Positions 16,494 to 25,333 of a stretch of 64,000 nucleotides of DNA are shown here, piece after piece (within the stretch, counting starts at the first letter, position 1; each line of letters opens with the position of its first letter). The translations under genes and the position numbers were made by a program. The notes beneath the pieces were generated by a model that was given only the letters and a program-made list of their open reading frames with translations, was not told the DNA's origin and ran no database searches. This stretch comes from an uncultured Bacteroidales bacterium. GTDB lineage: Bacteria; Bacteroidota; Bacteroidia; Bacteroidales; UBA932. Where the stretch lies: assembly GCA_944323345.1 (NCBI GenBank), contig CALUSC010000004.1, positions 56,822 through 120,821 of the forward strand. Direction: 5' to 3'.

Positions 16494-18362
16494 TTATCGG
16501 ATACCCCATTCGGACGGATTGCATTCATCTTTGACTTCTTCCGGAATTCCAGGGAAGAAATTGAAGATGTTTCCGAGTTTTTCTTCTATTTCAGACACGC
16601 TGTATGCGAAGTCCCTGAGGTTTCCTTCGGACCTTTCGCCTTCATTTGCCAGATCCTGGGGAAGCCAGAATCCGATGGCCTGCAATTCTGCTGCAGAACA
16701 GTCGCAGATGCGTTTGCCAGTATTGCCATTTCTGGTCCTCAGATAAATCTTGAACTGCGCGGCAGGCAGATCACATTCCTTGGAGATGGACGACAGGTTA
16801 TCGTATGAGCAGGCATCATACACATAATATCTGTCATCTTCATAGTGGCATCCGGCCACTACATACGTGGTGTCGCTGCATGTCCACTCGTCGGACAGTT
16901 TGTTTTCCAGTTCCTGGTGGATGTCCGGGTAGAGGAATCTTTCCGGAGCTATGTTGGTCGGGTAGAAAGTCTGTATGTTCAGAAGCGTATTGTGTCCGCC
17001 CCTGTCTGCAGAGCGCAGGATGTGCCCCCGGCCGAAGAACGGACCGTTATCCAGCGGGCTCCAGTACTGATACAGGTCTGTCGCGCTGTCATTCCCGCTC
17101 CACGGCCAGTCTGCCCAGTCGGAACCGTAGATAACTGACTGCTCGGACTGGCTGAATTCAGGATCAGGTCTCCACGGATCAGGGGACGTCCTGCCATAGC
17201 CTCCTTCCTGATAGCAGCTGTGCATAGGGTAGGCTACCCATACAGGATTATGCCTTCCGGTATCATAGCATGCCGAATAGTTTCTGACACGCTTTCTGCT
17301 CCTTACTGTTTCAGCCCAATGGGTGACGTATTTGTAGTCCGGATTCTCCATCACGGTTTCCGGAAGTTCCGGCCATGGTACATTCATGTCCATGACTGTG
17401 TACTCTACAGTCTGTTCAGGAGTCTTGCCGGTCTCTGTCAGCCGGAAGTCATCTATTTTGGTGGATTTTGCACGGGACCAGATGACGAAGTTCATTTCCG
17501 ACGGAGTCCCTCCCTCTATCCTGAAAACCGACGAGCACAGATTCCATGTACCGGTCCCCTTGGTGACGGTCAGTTCCAGTTCGTTTGCTGTTCCCGCGAT
17601 CCCGTCGAAGCCTACATACAGCCTGACATCCGTGCCGGGGTTTACGGTATTTCCCGAAGGAGGCGTGATACCGAAAGTGAATTCCAGTGTGGTCTGGCCG
17701 TTATCCAGCGTGAGTCCGCTGATGGTCAGCGATCTGTCATCATAGCCGAAATTCATGGCATTGCTTCCGGAAGCCCCTTCATATCCCACGGAAACGTATG
17801 TGTCGCGTATGCTGATGCCCTGTCCGCTGTAGGATACATTTGCAGAGCCCGGTCCGGTGGCGTTGATGTAGCCGTCCCACTGGTCCAGATAGACTGCACT
17901 GCCGTATAATGCCTTGTCCAGGTCGTCATAATATATCAGTGTCTCCTGTATATCGGGATTGTCCGGCTCCTGGTCCTGCTGTTCCCCGCGGTGTACGGTG
18001 ACGCTTCCTGTTTTTACCTTGTCATCCGGATGCCTTCTTTGGGTGGTGACAGTGATTGTCCCTGTCTGGTTTTCACCCATTCCGGTTATCCTGACTTCCG
18101 TGTCGCCTTCTTTACCGCTTTCCGGTTCGAACTTGAGTTCCGGAGTGTCGGACTCCGCTCTCCAGGATGTATTGGATGTTACTATGAATGTATTGCGGTC
18201 GGGGTCGCTTTCATCGAATTCGATATTTTCTGCCGACAGGTAAAGTTCCGCCTCCGGAAATTCTTCGTCGTCGCCGGACAGGACGCTGCATGATGAAACG
18301 GCCAGAAGCCCGATTGCCGCCAATGCATGGTACCATGAAATATGCGCTGCCATGTGTCTCAT
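16494..18362 (-). CDS. Lipoprotein DNA/RNA non-specific endonuclease (NUC1 type) with BACON domain
   Basis: From the Met at 18362 the protein has about 622 residues, with a signal peptide ending in a lipobox (LLAVSSC). A BACON-like Ig domain follows (ELYLSAENIEFDESDP to TITVTTQRR), then a beta-rich carbohydrate-binding-like region (about 130-330), then a C-terminal endonuclease domain. The active-site block reads FGRGHILRSADRGG followed by LNIQTFYPTNIAPE. The usual DRGH has G in place of the first D, while the general-base His (about residue 447) and the Mg-ligand Asn are kept. The family degrades DNA and RNA outside the cytoplasm, here probably at the cell surface for nutrient nucleotides. 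Longer in-frame starts to 18446 add no signal-like sequence. Confidence 0.82.
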   Translation of the reverse strand: MRHMAAHISWYHALAAIGLLAVSSCSVLSGDDEEFPEAELYLSAENIEFDESDPDRNTFIVTSNTSWRAESDTPELKFEPESGKEGDTEVRITGMGENQTGTITVTTQRRHPDDKVKTGSVTVHRGEQQDQEPDNPDIQETLIYYDDLDKALYGSAVYLDQWDGYINATGPGSANVSYSGQGISIRDTYVSVGYEGASGSNAMNFGYDDRSLTISGLTLDNGQTTLEFTFGITPPSGNTVNPGTDVRLYVGFDGIAGTANELELTVTKGTGTWNLCSSVFRIEGGTPSEMNFVIWSRAKSTKIDDFRLTETGKTPEQTVEYTVMDMNVPWPELPETVMENPDYKYVTHWAETVRSRKRVRNYSACYDTGRHNPVWVAYPMHSCYQEGGYGRTSPDPWRPDPEFSQSEQSVIYGSDWADWPWSGNDSATDLYQYWSPLDNGPFFGRGHILRSADRGGHNTLLNIQTFYPTNIAPERFLYPDIHQELENKLSDEWTCSDTTYVVAGCHYEDDRYYVYDACSYDNLSSISKECDLPAAQFKIYLRTRNGNTGKRICDCSAAELQAIGFWLPQDLANEGERSEGNLRDFAYSVSEIEEKLGNIFNFFPGIPEEVKDECNPSEWGIR

Positions 18363-18461
18363 GTTAAATAGTTTGTTGATAATAGGTCCAATTATGGCGT
18401 AAATATATGAAATATCCCGGAATTTCGATATGAGAATATGGTACATGAAGATTATTCTCCG

Positions 18462-18469
18462 TATTTTTG
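18462..18469 (+). promoter_or_regulatory. -7 element (TATTTTTG) for the NhaC gene
   Basis: TATTTTTG fits TAnnTTTG and lies 36 bp before the ATG at 18506. It overlaps a TTG that would otherwise extend the frame, which argues for the downstream start. The -33 is weak. Confidence 0.4.
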
Positions 18470-18505
18470 CACGGTTATCCGACAGTGGATTATTTTCCGG
18501 TAAAA

Positions 18506-19804
18506 ATGAAAATAAATACAGACAAGCCGATGAACGGGTGGCTGGCGCTCAGTCCGCTGGCTCTTTTTCTATGTATATATCTGATTTCGTCGGTAGTGGC
18601 GGCTGATTTCTATAAAGTGCCTATTGCGGCGGCATTTCTGCTGGCTTCGGCGTATGCCCTTCTTATTACGAGGGCGGGAAGCACCGAAAAGAAAATCGCC
18701 ATATTTTCTGAAGGTGCAGGAAACGGGAATGTCCTTATGATGATCTGGATATTCGTTCTGGCAGGGGCATTTGCCGGAACGGCGAAGGATATGGGAGCCA
18801 TAGACGCTTCAGTGAATTTCGCCTTGAGTATCCTTCCCGGAAAATTCATTTATGCCGGACTTTTTCTGGCGTCATGTTTCATATCCATGGCCATAGGGAC
18901 GAGTGTCGGGACTGTTGTGGCTCTTGTGCCTATGGCTTCGGGCATAGCGGCCGAGGCCGGGATGGATGTCGCATTCGTCACTGCCATTGTCACCGGAGGT
19001 GCATTTTTCGGCGACAATCTTTCTTTCATATCCGATACGACCATTGCCGCGACACGTACACAAGGGTGTACGATGTCCGACAAATTCAGGGTAAATATCG
19101 GTATTGTCGCGCCTGCGGCATTGATAGTCACCGTAATATATGTTTTTTACGGTCTTTCGGAGAATATTGCCGTACAGGCAGGGGAGATAGACGGGGTGAA
19201 ACTGATACCATATCTTCTGGTGATAGGGCTGGCGATAGCTGGTGTCAATGTGGTGACAGTACTTCTGGTCGGTATTGTGGCCAATGCCGTGATAGGATTT
19301 TCGTACGGTGCGTTCTCGTGGGTGGGCTGGCTGGCTTCCATCGGCTCCGGCATAGGGTCCATGGGCGAACTTATCATAGTGACGATGCTGGCCGGAGGGA
19401 TGCTGGAGGTTATCAGGCATAATGGCGGCCTGGATTTCATCATATCCGGTCTGACCCGCCACATATCGGGGAAAAGGGGAGCGGAATTCAGTATTGCCGC
19501 ACTGGTAAGCCTGGCGAACTTGTGTACGGCAAACAATACCATCGCCATCATCACCACAGGGCGCATAGCGAAAGACATTACCGGGCGTTTCGGCCTGGAT
19601 CCCAGAAAAACGGCAAGCATTCTGGATACGTTTTCATGTCTGGTCCAGGGCCTTATCCCGTACGGGGCGCAGCTGCTCATGGCTTCCGGTCTTTCCGGAG
19701 TGTCGGGAATATCCATAATGGGATTCATGTTCTATCCGTTCCTCATGGGGCTTTGCGCCGTATTTTCCATATTGTTCCGCTATCCCCGGAAATACAGCTT
19801 ATAA
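18506..19804 (+). CDS. NhaC-family Na+/H+ antiporter
   Basis: The 432-residue membrane protein has about eleven hydrophobic spans. Family features include FVLAGAFAGTAKDMGAIDA, the conserved SMAIGTSVGTVVALVPM, the acidic FFGDNLSFISDTTIAAT and the C-terminal half repeat NLCTANNTIAIITTGRIAKDI. NhaC proteins exchange sodium, or in some branches malate and lactate, against protons. The ATG at 18506 is chosen because the upstream TTG at 18467 sits inside the promoter box. It stands alone and is followed by the aro operon promoter. Confidence 0.88.
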   Translation: MKINTDKPMNGWLALSPLALFLCIYLISSVVAADFYKVPIAAAFLLASAYALLITRAGSTEKKIAIFSEGAGNGNVLMMIWIFVLAGAFAGTAKDMGAIDASVNFALSILPGKFIYAGLFLASCFISMAIGTSVGTVVALVPMASGIAAEAGMDVAFVTAIVTGGAFFGDNLSFISDTTIAATRTQGCTMSDKFRVNIGIVAPAALIVTVIYVFYGLSENIAVQAGEIDGVKLIPYLLVIGLAIAGVNVVTVLLVGIVANAVIGFSYGAFSWVGWLASIGSGIGSMGELIIVTMLAGGMLEVIRHNGGLDFIISGLTRHISGKRGAEFSIAALVSLANLCTANNTIAIITTGRIAKDITGRFGLDPRKTASILDTFSCLVQGLIPYGAQLLMASGLSGVSGISIMGFMFYPFLMGLCAVFSILFRYPRKYSL

Positions 19805-19820
19805 TCTTCGGGAAAATAGT

Positions 19821-19828
19821 TATCTTTG
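19821..19828 (+). promoter_or_regulatory. -7 element (TATCTTTG) of the aro operon
   Basis: TATCTTTG lies 30 bp before the aroB ATG. No -33 TTTG and no leader peptide or terminator is visible in the 54-bp gap. Confidence 0.45.
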
Positions 19829-19858
19829 TAAGGATACACTAAAAACGGACTTGACTCG

Positions 19859-20983
19859 ATGGATAATATCTGCATTTATGACCATGGTACAGAGATAAGC
19901 AGGATTGTTTTCAGCCGCAGGCTCTCCGATGTGGTTTCAGCATTGGATTCAATCTCAGGAAATTCGCCACGGCTTCCGGTATATGTCATTTATGACAGGA
20001 ACATAGCCGGCACTGCAGCCGCCATCGCGGATTTTGTATCCGGGCATGGCTGTCTGGAAATATGCGGGCAGTACGGCGTGGACGCTACGGAGGAAAACAA
20101 GACGCTTTCCACGGTGCAGGACATGGCAGGCTGGCTTCTGGAATGCGGCGCCGACCGCAATGCGTTCGTACTTGCCGTCGGGGGAGGAATCACCACGGAC
20201 ATGGCGGGTTTTGCCGCCTCCATTTATAAAAGAGGCGTACGTTTCGCATATATACCGACCACACTGCTTTCACAGGTAGATGCAGCCATAGGAGGAAAGA
20301 CTGGTGTTAACTACGAGTCATACAAGAACATGCTCGGTCTTATCAGACAGCCGGAATTTACTTTTATCTGCCCTGAAGTGCTGTCTACGCTCCCTCTCAG
20401 GGATTTTCTTTCGGGAGCGGCGGAGCTTGTGAAATCATTTCTGATAGATGACGGAGGATTTTACCGCAGGTCCGTGACTTTCCTTGCCGGGCTGCACGGA
20501 GCTGCAGGCCAGGCAGACTTCCTGGAAAAGAACCGCACGGAGCTGCTCGATCTGATACATGCCGCCGCCGCGGTCAAGGCAGGCATCGTCTCCCGCGACC
20601 AGTTCGAAACAGGGGAGAGGCGCAAGCTGAACCTCGGCCATACGTTTGCTCATGCCATTGAGAAGAATGCCAGGACGGCAGGAGATGACATCACGCACGG
20701 TGAAGCTGTCTCCATGGGGATGGTCATGGCAGCCCGCCTTTCAGTCAGGGCCGGACTTGCCGACTGCAGTTTCGCGGAGGCTTTGACTGCAGATTTCCGG
20801 GCGGCGGGCCTTCCAGTAGACTGCCCGTATTCCGTTTCCTCGATGGCGGAAGCCATGTCCAAAGACAAGAAAGCCGAAAACGGACTCGTGAATTTCGTGC
20901 TTCCGGTATCTCCCGGAGATGTCAGGATATGCGCCATGACAGTTTCAGAGGCTTCGGATTTACTTATTAAGAAAGAATTATGA
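19859..20983 (+). CDS. aroB: 3-dehydroquinate synthase
   Basis: The 374-residue enzyme converts DAHP to 3-dehydroquinate, the second shikimate-pathway step, using NAD and a divalent metal. NAD-binding VGGGITTDMAGFAASIYKRG, the PTTLLSQVDAAIGGKTGVN block, and the metal ligands (GAAELVKSFLI, LNLGHTFAHAIE, DITHGEAVSMGM) are all present. The stop overlaps the next gene's start by four bases (ATGA), indicating translational coupling with the fused aroDA. Confidence 0.96.
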   Translation: MDNICIYDHGTEISRIVFSRRLSDVVSALDSISGNSPRLPVYVIYDRNIAGTAAAIADFVSGHGCLEICGQYGVDATEENKTLSTVQDMAGWLLECGADRNAFVLAVGGGITTDMAGFAASIYKRGVRFAYIPTTLLSQVDAAIGGKTGVNYESYKNMLGLIRQPEFTFICPEVLSTLPLRDFLSGAAELVKSFLIDDGGFYRRSVTFLAGLHGAAGQADFLEKNRTELLDLIHAAAAVKAGIVSRDQFETGERRKLNLGHTFAHAIEKNARTAGDDITHGEAVSMGMVMAARLSVRAGLADCSFAEALTADFRAAGLPVDCPYSVSSMAEAMSKDKKAENGLVNFVLPVSPGDVRICAMTVSEASDLLIKKEL

Positions 20984-22971
20984 TTTGTACTACCATACAG
21001 GACAAGACGGCCGCCCAGATAGCGGAAATCCTGCAGAAAACGGAGATGGCTGAAATAAGGCTCGACAGATGCCGGCTTTCGGACAGCGATATCGAAGCCT
21101 GTTTCGAGTCCGACGTACCGACTGTGGCCACTTGCCGTGTGTCTGAAATCATGTCTGCGGATCCGGACCTGTCGGAGGTCAAGGCTGCAAGCATCTGCGA
21201 AGCCATGTTGTGCAAGGCCATAAAGGCAGGTGCGCGATATGTGGACGTAGAGCTGGAGGCCCCGAAATATATGTCCAAAAGAGTCAGGGCATGCGCCGGC
21301 GAATACGGAAGCGTGTTCATCAAGTCTTACCATGACTTCAGCGGGACGGATTCCTTCGAGGCTCTGAAAGCCCTGGTCGAGAAATGCAGGCATACAGGTG
21401 CCGACATAGTGAAAATCGTCACTACTGCCAGGACTGAAGAGGAGGCTGCGCGGGTATTGAGGCTTTATGACGAGTTCGATCCTGCCGGCCTGATTGCCTT
21501 CGCCATGGGGGAAAAGGGGAAGGAAACCAGAATGCAATGCCTCGCCAAAGGTGCTCCATATACGTATGCGGCTCTTACTGAGAAAGATGCGGCGGCTCCG
21601 GGGCAGTGGCCGGCTGACGTCATGTCTGCGGAATTATACCGCGGACGCCGTTTCATAGATGCCGCAGTAGCCATCCCTTCATCGAAAAGTTTTGCCCAGC
21701 GGGCAATAATTGCAGCCGCCCTTGCCGACGGCGTGTCGCATTTGTCCGGATATTCACCTTGCGGTGACAATGAGGCTGCGGCAGCAGTGGCCGAAGCCCT
21801 CGGTGCCGAGGTAGTCACAGATGGGGCGAATATAACGGTCAAAGGCATTGCTGCAGCTCCTGATTGTGTGGATATCAATACGTTACATACAGGGGAGTCC
21901 GGGCTTCTGACCAGGCTTATGATTCCGCTTCTTCCTATGATTTCCCGGTCTCCCGTACGGATAACAGGAGAGAAGACTCTTTTGGACCGTCCTCTGAAAG
22001 GTGCGAAAGAAATGATGTCCGCGTTCGGGGTGAAGATCGAAAGCGGCTCCGGCGACTGCAGGATACCTCTCGCCGTGACCGGTCCTCTGCGTAGCGGTAC
22101 CGCCGAAATATCGGGTAAATACGGGTCCCAGCTCATTTCCGGACTGCTGATGTCCCTTCCTCTTGCGGATAAATATTCCAGAGTGACTGTCCGTGACCCT
22201 AAGAGCATACCTTACATGTTCATAACCCTGGATGTCATGAAGAAATTCGGGGTGAAGGCGGGCAATGAAATGCTCGGAGGCAGGGATTTCCTGGAATCAG
22301 AAGGAGACTGGTCTCTCTGTAATGAAATAGTATTCAAGATCAAGGGCGGCCAGAGATACAAGGCTGCCGATTTTGCCATAGAAGGCGACTGGAGTTCTGC
22401 CGCCAATTTCCTGGTGGCAGGGGCCATCTTCGGGAAAGTGGAGATCAGCGGCCTGGATACCAAATCGCTGCAGGCGGATCTGTCGATTATGGACATACTT
22501 ATGGAGGCCGGGGCGAGTCTTTCCCAGACCGGAGATCATCTCGGGACGGTGACGGTGCAGAGGGCACCGTTGACGGCATTCGATGTGGACGCATCGAACT
22601 GTCCGGATCTTTTCCCCATAATTTCGGTATTGGCGGCCTTCTGTCAGGGTACGAGCCGTATCTCCGGAGTAGACAGGCTTGCGCATAAGGAAAGCGACAG
22701 AGGCCGTGCCATATCAGATATGTTGTCCGATATGGGGGTATCCGCCGTAATAGAAGGTGATACACTCGTCATCGAAGGCCATTCGCTGTCATCACGCCTG
22801 CTCAACGGCAATCTCCTGAAAGGCGGGCAGTACTCGTCCAGCCATGACCACAGGATGGTAATGGCGCTGACGGTAGCCGGCCTGGGTGCGGACAGCCCAG
22901 TCATAATAGATGATACGGCGTGTGTGGCCAAATCATTCCCTTCTTTTTTTGAATTGTTCGCAAAACTGTGA
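20980..22971 (+). CDS. Bifunctional 3-dehydroquinate dehydratase (type I) / EPSP synthase
   Basis: Residues 1 to about 215 form a type I dehydroquinase with the catalytic His118 (KSYHDFSGTDS) and the Schiff-base Lys145 (DIVKIVTTA). From about residue 222 an EPSP synthase follows. Its landmarks are IPSSKSFAQRAIIAAALADG (phosphoenolpyruvate and shikimate-3-phosphate loop), LHTGESGLLTRLMIPLL, DRPLKGAKEMMSAFGV, the SQLISGLLM block, LAHKESDR and SSSHDHRMVMAL near the end. The chain thus joins steps three and six of the shikimate pathway, as AroD-AroA, with almost no linker. Both active sites look intact. No repeat, frameshift or loss of key residues was seen. It is coupled to aroB and followed four bases later by aroC. 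Confidence 0.93.
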   Translation: MICTTIQDKTAAQIAEILQKTEMAEIRLDRCRLSDSDIEACFESDVPTVATCRVSEIMSADPDLSEVKAASICEAMLCKAIKAGARYVDVELEAPKYMSKRVRACAGEYGSVFIKSYHDFSGTDSFEALKALVEKCRHTGADIVKIVTTARTEEEAARVLRLYDEFDPAGLIAFAMGEKGKETRMQCLAKGAPYTYAALTEKDAAAPGQWPADVMSAELYRGRRFIDAAVAIPSSKSFAQRAIIAAALADGVSHLSGYSPCGDNEAAAAVAEALGAEVVTDGANITVKGIAAAPDCVDINTLHTGESGLLTRLMIPLLPMISRSPVRITGEKTLLDRPLKGAKEMMSAFGVKIESGSGDCRIPLAVTGPLRSGTAEISGKYGSQLISGLLMSLPLADKYSRVTVRDPKSIPYMFITLDVMKKFGVKAGNEMLGGRDFLESEGDWSLCNEIVFKIKGGQRYKAADFAIEGDWSSAANFLVAGAIFGKVEISGLDTKSLQADLSIMDILMEAGASLSQTGDHLGTVTVQRAPLTAFDVDASNCPDLFPIISVLAAFCQGTSRISGVDRLAHKESDRGRAISDMLSDMGVSAVIEGDTLVIEGHSLSSRLLNGNLLKGGQYSSSHDHRMVMALTVAGLGADSPVIIDDTACVAKSFPSFFELFAKL

Positions 22972-22975
22972 AAAT

Positions 22976-23953
22976 ATGAATACTTTCGGTCATGGATTCA
23001 GGGTCTCGGTGTTCGGAGAGTCCCACGGGCATTCCATAGGAGCCGTCATCGACGGCGTGCCGGCAGGCATTCCCCTGTCAGGCCAGGATTTTACTGAAGA
23101 TATACTGAGACGCAAGAGCGGAGCCAAAGGGACTACTCCGAGGATAGAAGACGACAAGCCGGAAATCCTCAGCGGAGTATTCGGCGGCAAGACGACCGGG
23201 GCGCCGCTGACGGTAATCTTCAGGAATAACAATACGAAATCTTCTGATTATGAAATTTTCAAGGAGATGCCGCGTCCGGGGCATGCCGATTTCGCTGCAG
23301 GTGTCAAGTGGAACAATTTCAATGACCCACGCGGAGGAGGCCATTTTTCCGGGAGGCTTACACTGCCGGTAGTGGCGGCAGGTGTAGTCGCGAAAAAAGT
23401 CATAGGCGACGTGTGTGTCAATGCCCGTCTGTTGGAAGTCGGAGGGGTCCCCGGCGACGGTGACAGGTGGCAGGAAGTGCTCGACAGGGCCATCAGGGAA
23501 GGAGACTCCCTCGGCGGCATAGTGGAATGCTCCATAGAAGGCGTTCCTGCAGGTACCGGCGAGCCGTTTTTCGATTCGCTCGAATCAGTGATATCGCATG
23601 CGGTCTTTTCCATACCGGGAGTCAGGGGCGTGGAATTCGGAGACGGATTCCATGCGGCCAGAATGAAAGGCTCGGAGCATAACGATCCGATAATATCCGA
23701 TTCGGGCCAGTGCGGAAAGAACGGTGCCGGCGGCGTGAACGGCGGACTCGCCAACGGGAATCCGATAATATTCCGGGTGGCGTTCAAGCCGACGTCCAGC
23801 ATCCGCAAACCGCAGTCTACGTATGATTTTACTACCGGAAGAATGGGGACGCTTGAGATCCCAGGCAGGCATGACGTATGTTTTGCGCTAAGGACGCCTG
23901 TCATCGTGGAGGCCATGGCGGCAATGGCTGTCGCGGATCTGATGTTGAGATAA
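22976..23953 (+). CDS. aroC: Chorismate synthase
   Basis: The ATG at 22976 opens MNTFGHGFRVSVFGESHG, the family N-terminus; an in-frame upstream ATG inside the aroDA tail is rejected. The 325-residue enzyme makes chorismate from EPSP with reduced FMN. Signature blocks are FGESHGHSIGAVIDG, the RPGHADFA motif, DPRGGGHFSGRLT and the C-terminal GRHDVCFALRTPVIVEA. It is somewhat shorter than the E. coli enzyme (361) but ends normally. Confidence 0.96.
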   Translation: MNTFGHGFRVSVFGESHGHSIGAVIDGVPAGIPLSGQDFTEDILRRKSGAKGTTPRIEDDKPEILSGVFGGKTTGAPLTVIFRNNNTKSSDYEIFKEMPRPGHADFAAGVKWNNFNDPRGGGHFSGRLTLPVVAAGVVAKKVIGDVCVNARLLEVGGVPGDGDRWQEVLDRAIREGDSLGGIVECSIEGVPAGTGEPFFDSLESVISHAVFSIPGVRGVEFGDGFHAARMKGSEHNDPIISDSGQCGKNGAGGVNGGLANGNPIIFRVAFKPTSSIRKPQSTYDFTTGRMGTLEIPGRHDVCFALRTPVIVEAMAAMAVADLMLR

Positions 23954-23977
23954 TTGCATATAAGGAAATCCATAATC

Positions 23978-25312
23978 ATGAAAGACAGCAAGGTATTCAG
24001 CGAAGAACTGGTGGACAGGGTCGTGGGGGAACTGCAGATAGCGGACCTGTGCAATGCGACTATAGGTGAGGTATTGCTGGTGGCATCACGGCTCGAAGCC
24101 CTGACTGGAATCCCCTTCATCCGCATGGACCAGGGGTCTCCGGGACTGGAGGCCAACCGCATAGGCGTGGAAGCGGAAAAGGCTGCCCTGGACAGGGGCG
24201 TAGGATCCCAGTATCCCGCCGCGGCAGGAGTCCCCGAACTTAAGGAACAGGCATCGAGGTTCGTCAAGGCATTTCTGGATATAGATATCAGGCCGATGTC
24301 CTGCGTCCCGACTACGGGCGGAGTGGCAGCCTCTTTCAGTTCGTTCATAGCATGTACCCAGAGAATCCCGGGCAAGGACAAGGTCCTGTTCATCGATCCT
24401 GGTTTTCCTATCCAGAAATCCCAGTTGAAGATACTCGGCGTGGAATGCAGGAGTTTCGACATCCATGATTTCCGCGGTCCGGCACTCCGCGACAAACTGG
24501 AAAGCTGTCTGGGCGGCGGAGACATAGCTGCCATCGTCTATTCGAATCCGAACAATCCTGCATGGATATGCCTCGAAGAATCGGAACTGGCAGTAATAGG
24601 AGAACTTGCGGCAAAACATGACGTGGTGGTAATGGAAGACCTGGCATATTTCTGCATGGATTTCAGGCATCCTTACGGCAGGCCGTTCGCGCCTCCTTAT
24701 GCACCTACAGTGGCCAGGTACACGGATAATTACATCCTCATGCTGTCTTCTTCGAAGATATTCAGCTATGCGGGGCAGCGTATGGCCCTCGCATGCATAT
24801 CCGACAGCCTTTTCGACAGGTATTATCCTGCATTGGCCGGAAGATACGGAGATTCCGGCATATTCGGACAGACATTCATCGCCTCGATACTTTATATGAT
24901 AACGAGCGGATGCACGGCATCCACTCAATACGCTTACGCCGAAATGCTCAAGGCGTCCTGCGACGGGCTTCTGGATTTCAATGCGGATACGGAAGAGTAC
25001 GCCAGAAGGGCACATAGAATGAAAGGGATATTCCTTTCCAACGGCTTCCATATAGTTTATGACAGAGATGTGACATTGCCGGTAGGCGACGGATTTTTCT
25101 TTACATTGGGATACGGGAACATGTCCGGCGGAGAGCTGCTGAAAGAACTGCTTTATTATGGCGTCAGCTGCATAAACCTGGCCACGACCGGCAGTCTGCA
25201 GCAGGGAGTCCGCGCATGTACGTCCAGGATGACGGAGAATCTGTATCCGGTGTTGGAAGAAAGGATGAAGGCCTTTGCCAAGGATCATCCTCTCGATGAC
25301 AGCGAACAATAA
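23978..25312 (+). CDS. PLP-dependent class I/II aminotransferase
   Basis: The 444-residue protein is a fold-type I aminotransferase. The start ATG at 23978 follows TAAGGAA; a TTG at 23954 is less likely. Visible features are the substrate loop GSPGLEANR, IVYSNPNNPAW (Asn that contacts PLP), VVMEDLAYFCMDF (Asp to the pyridine nitrogen) and the Schiff-base lysine in LSSSKIFSYAGQRMA. Encoded between aroC and paaK, it is likely an aromatic amino acid (or prephenate) transaminase, but specificity is inferred only from position. Confidence 0.85.
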   Translation: MKDSKVFSEELVDRVVGELQIADLCNATIGEVLLVASRLEALTGIPFIRMDQGSPGLEANRIGVEAEKAALDRGVGSQYPAAAGVPELKEQASRFVKAFLDIDIRPMSCVPTTGGVAASFSSFIACTQRIPGKDKVLFIDPGFPIQKSQLKILGVECRSFDIHDFRGPALRDKLESCLGGGDIAAIVYSNPNNPAWICLEESELAVIGELAAKHDVVVMEDLAYFCMDFRHPYGRPFAPPYAPTVARYTDNYILMLSSSKIFSYAGQRMALACISDSLFDRYYPALAGRYGDSGIFGQTFIASILYMITSGCTASTQYAYAEMLKASCDGLLDFNADTEEYARRAHRMKGIFLSNGFHIVYDRDVTLPVGDGFFFTLGYGNMSGGELLKELLYYGVSCINLATTGSLQQGVRACTSRMTENLYPVLEERMKAFAKDHPLDDSEQ

Positions 25313-25333
25313 CCATAAAAGACATTAAAACCG

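Noticed and set aside
23248-25309. Long minus-strand frames opposite aroC and the aminotransferase
   Set aside because: They lack any recognisable domain, and the plus-strand genes carry all conserved motifs.
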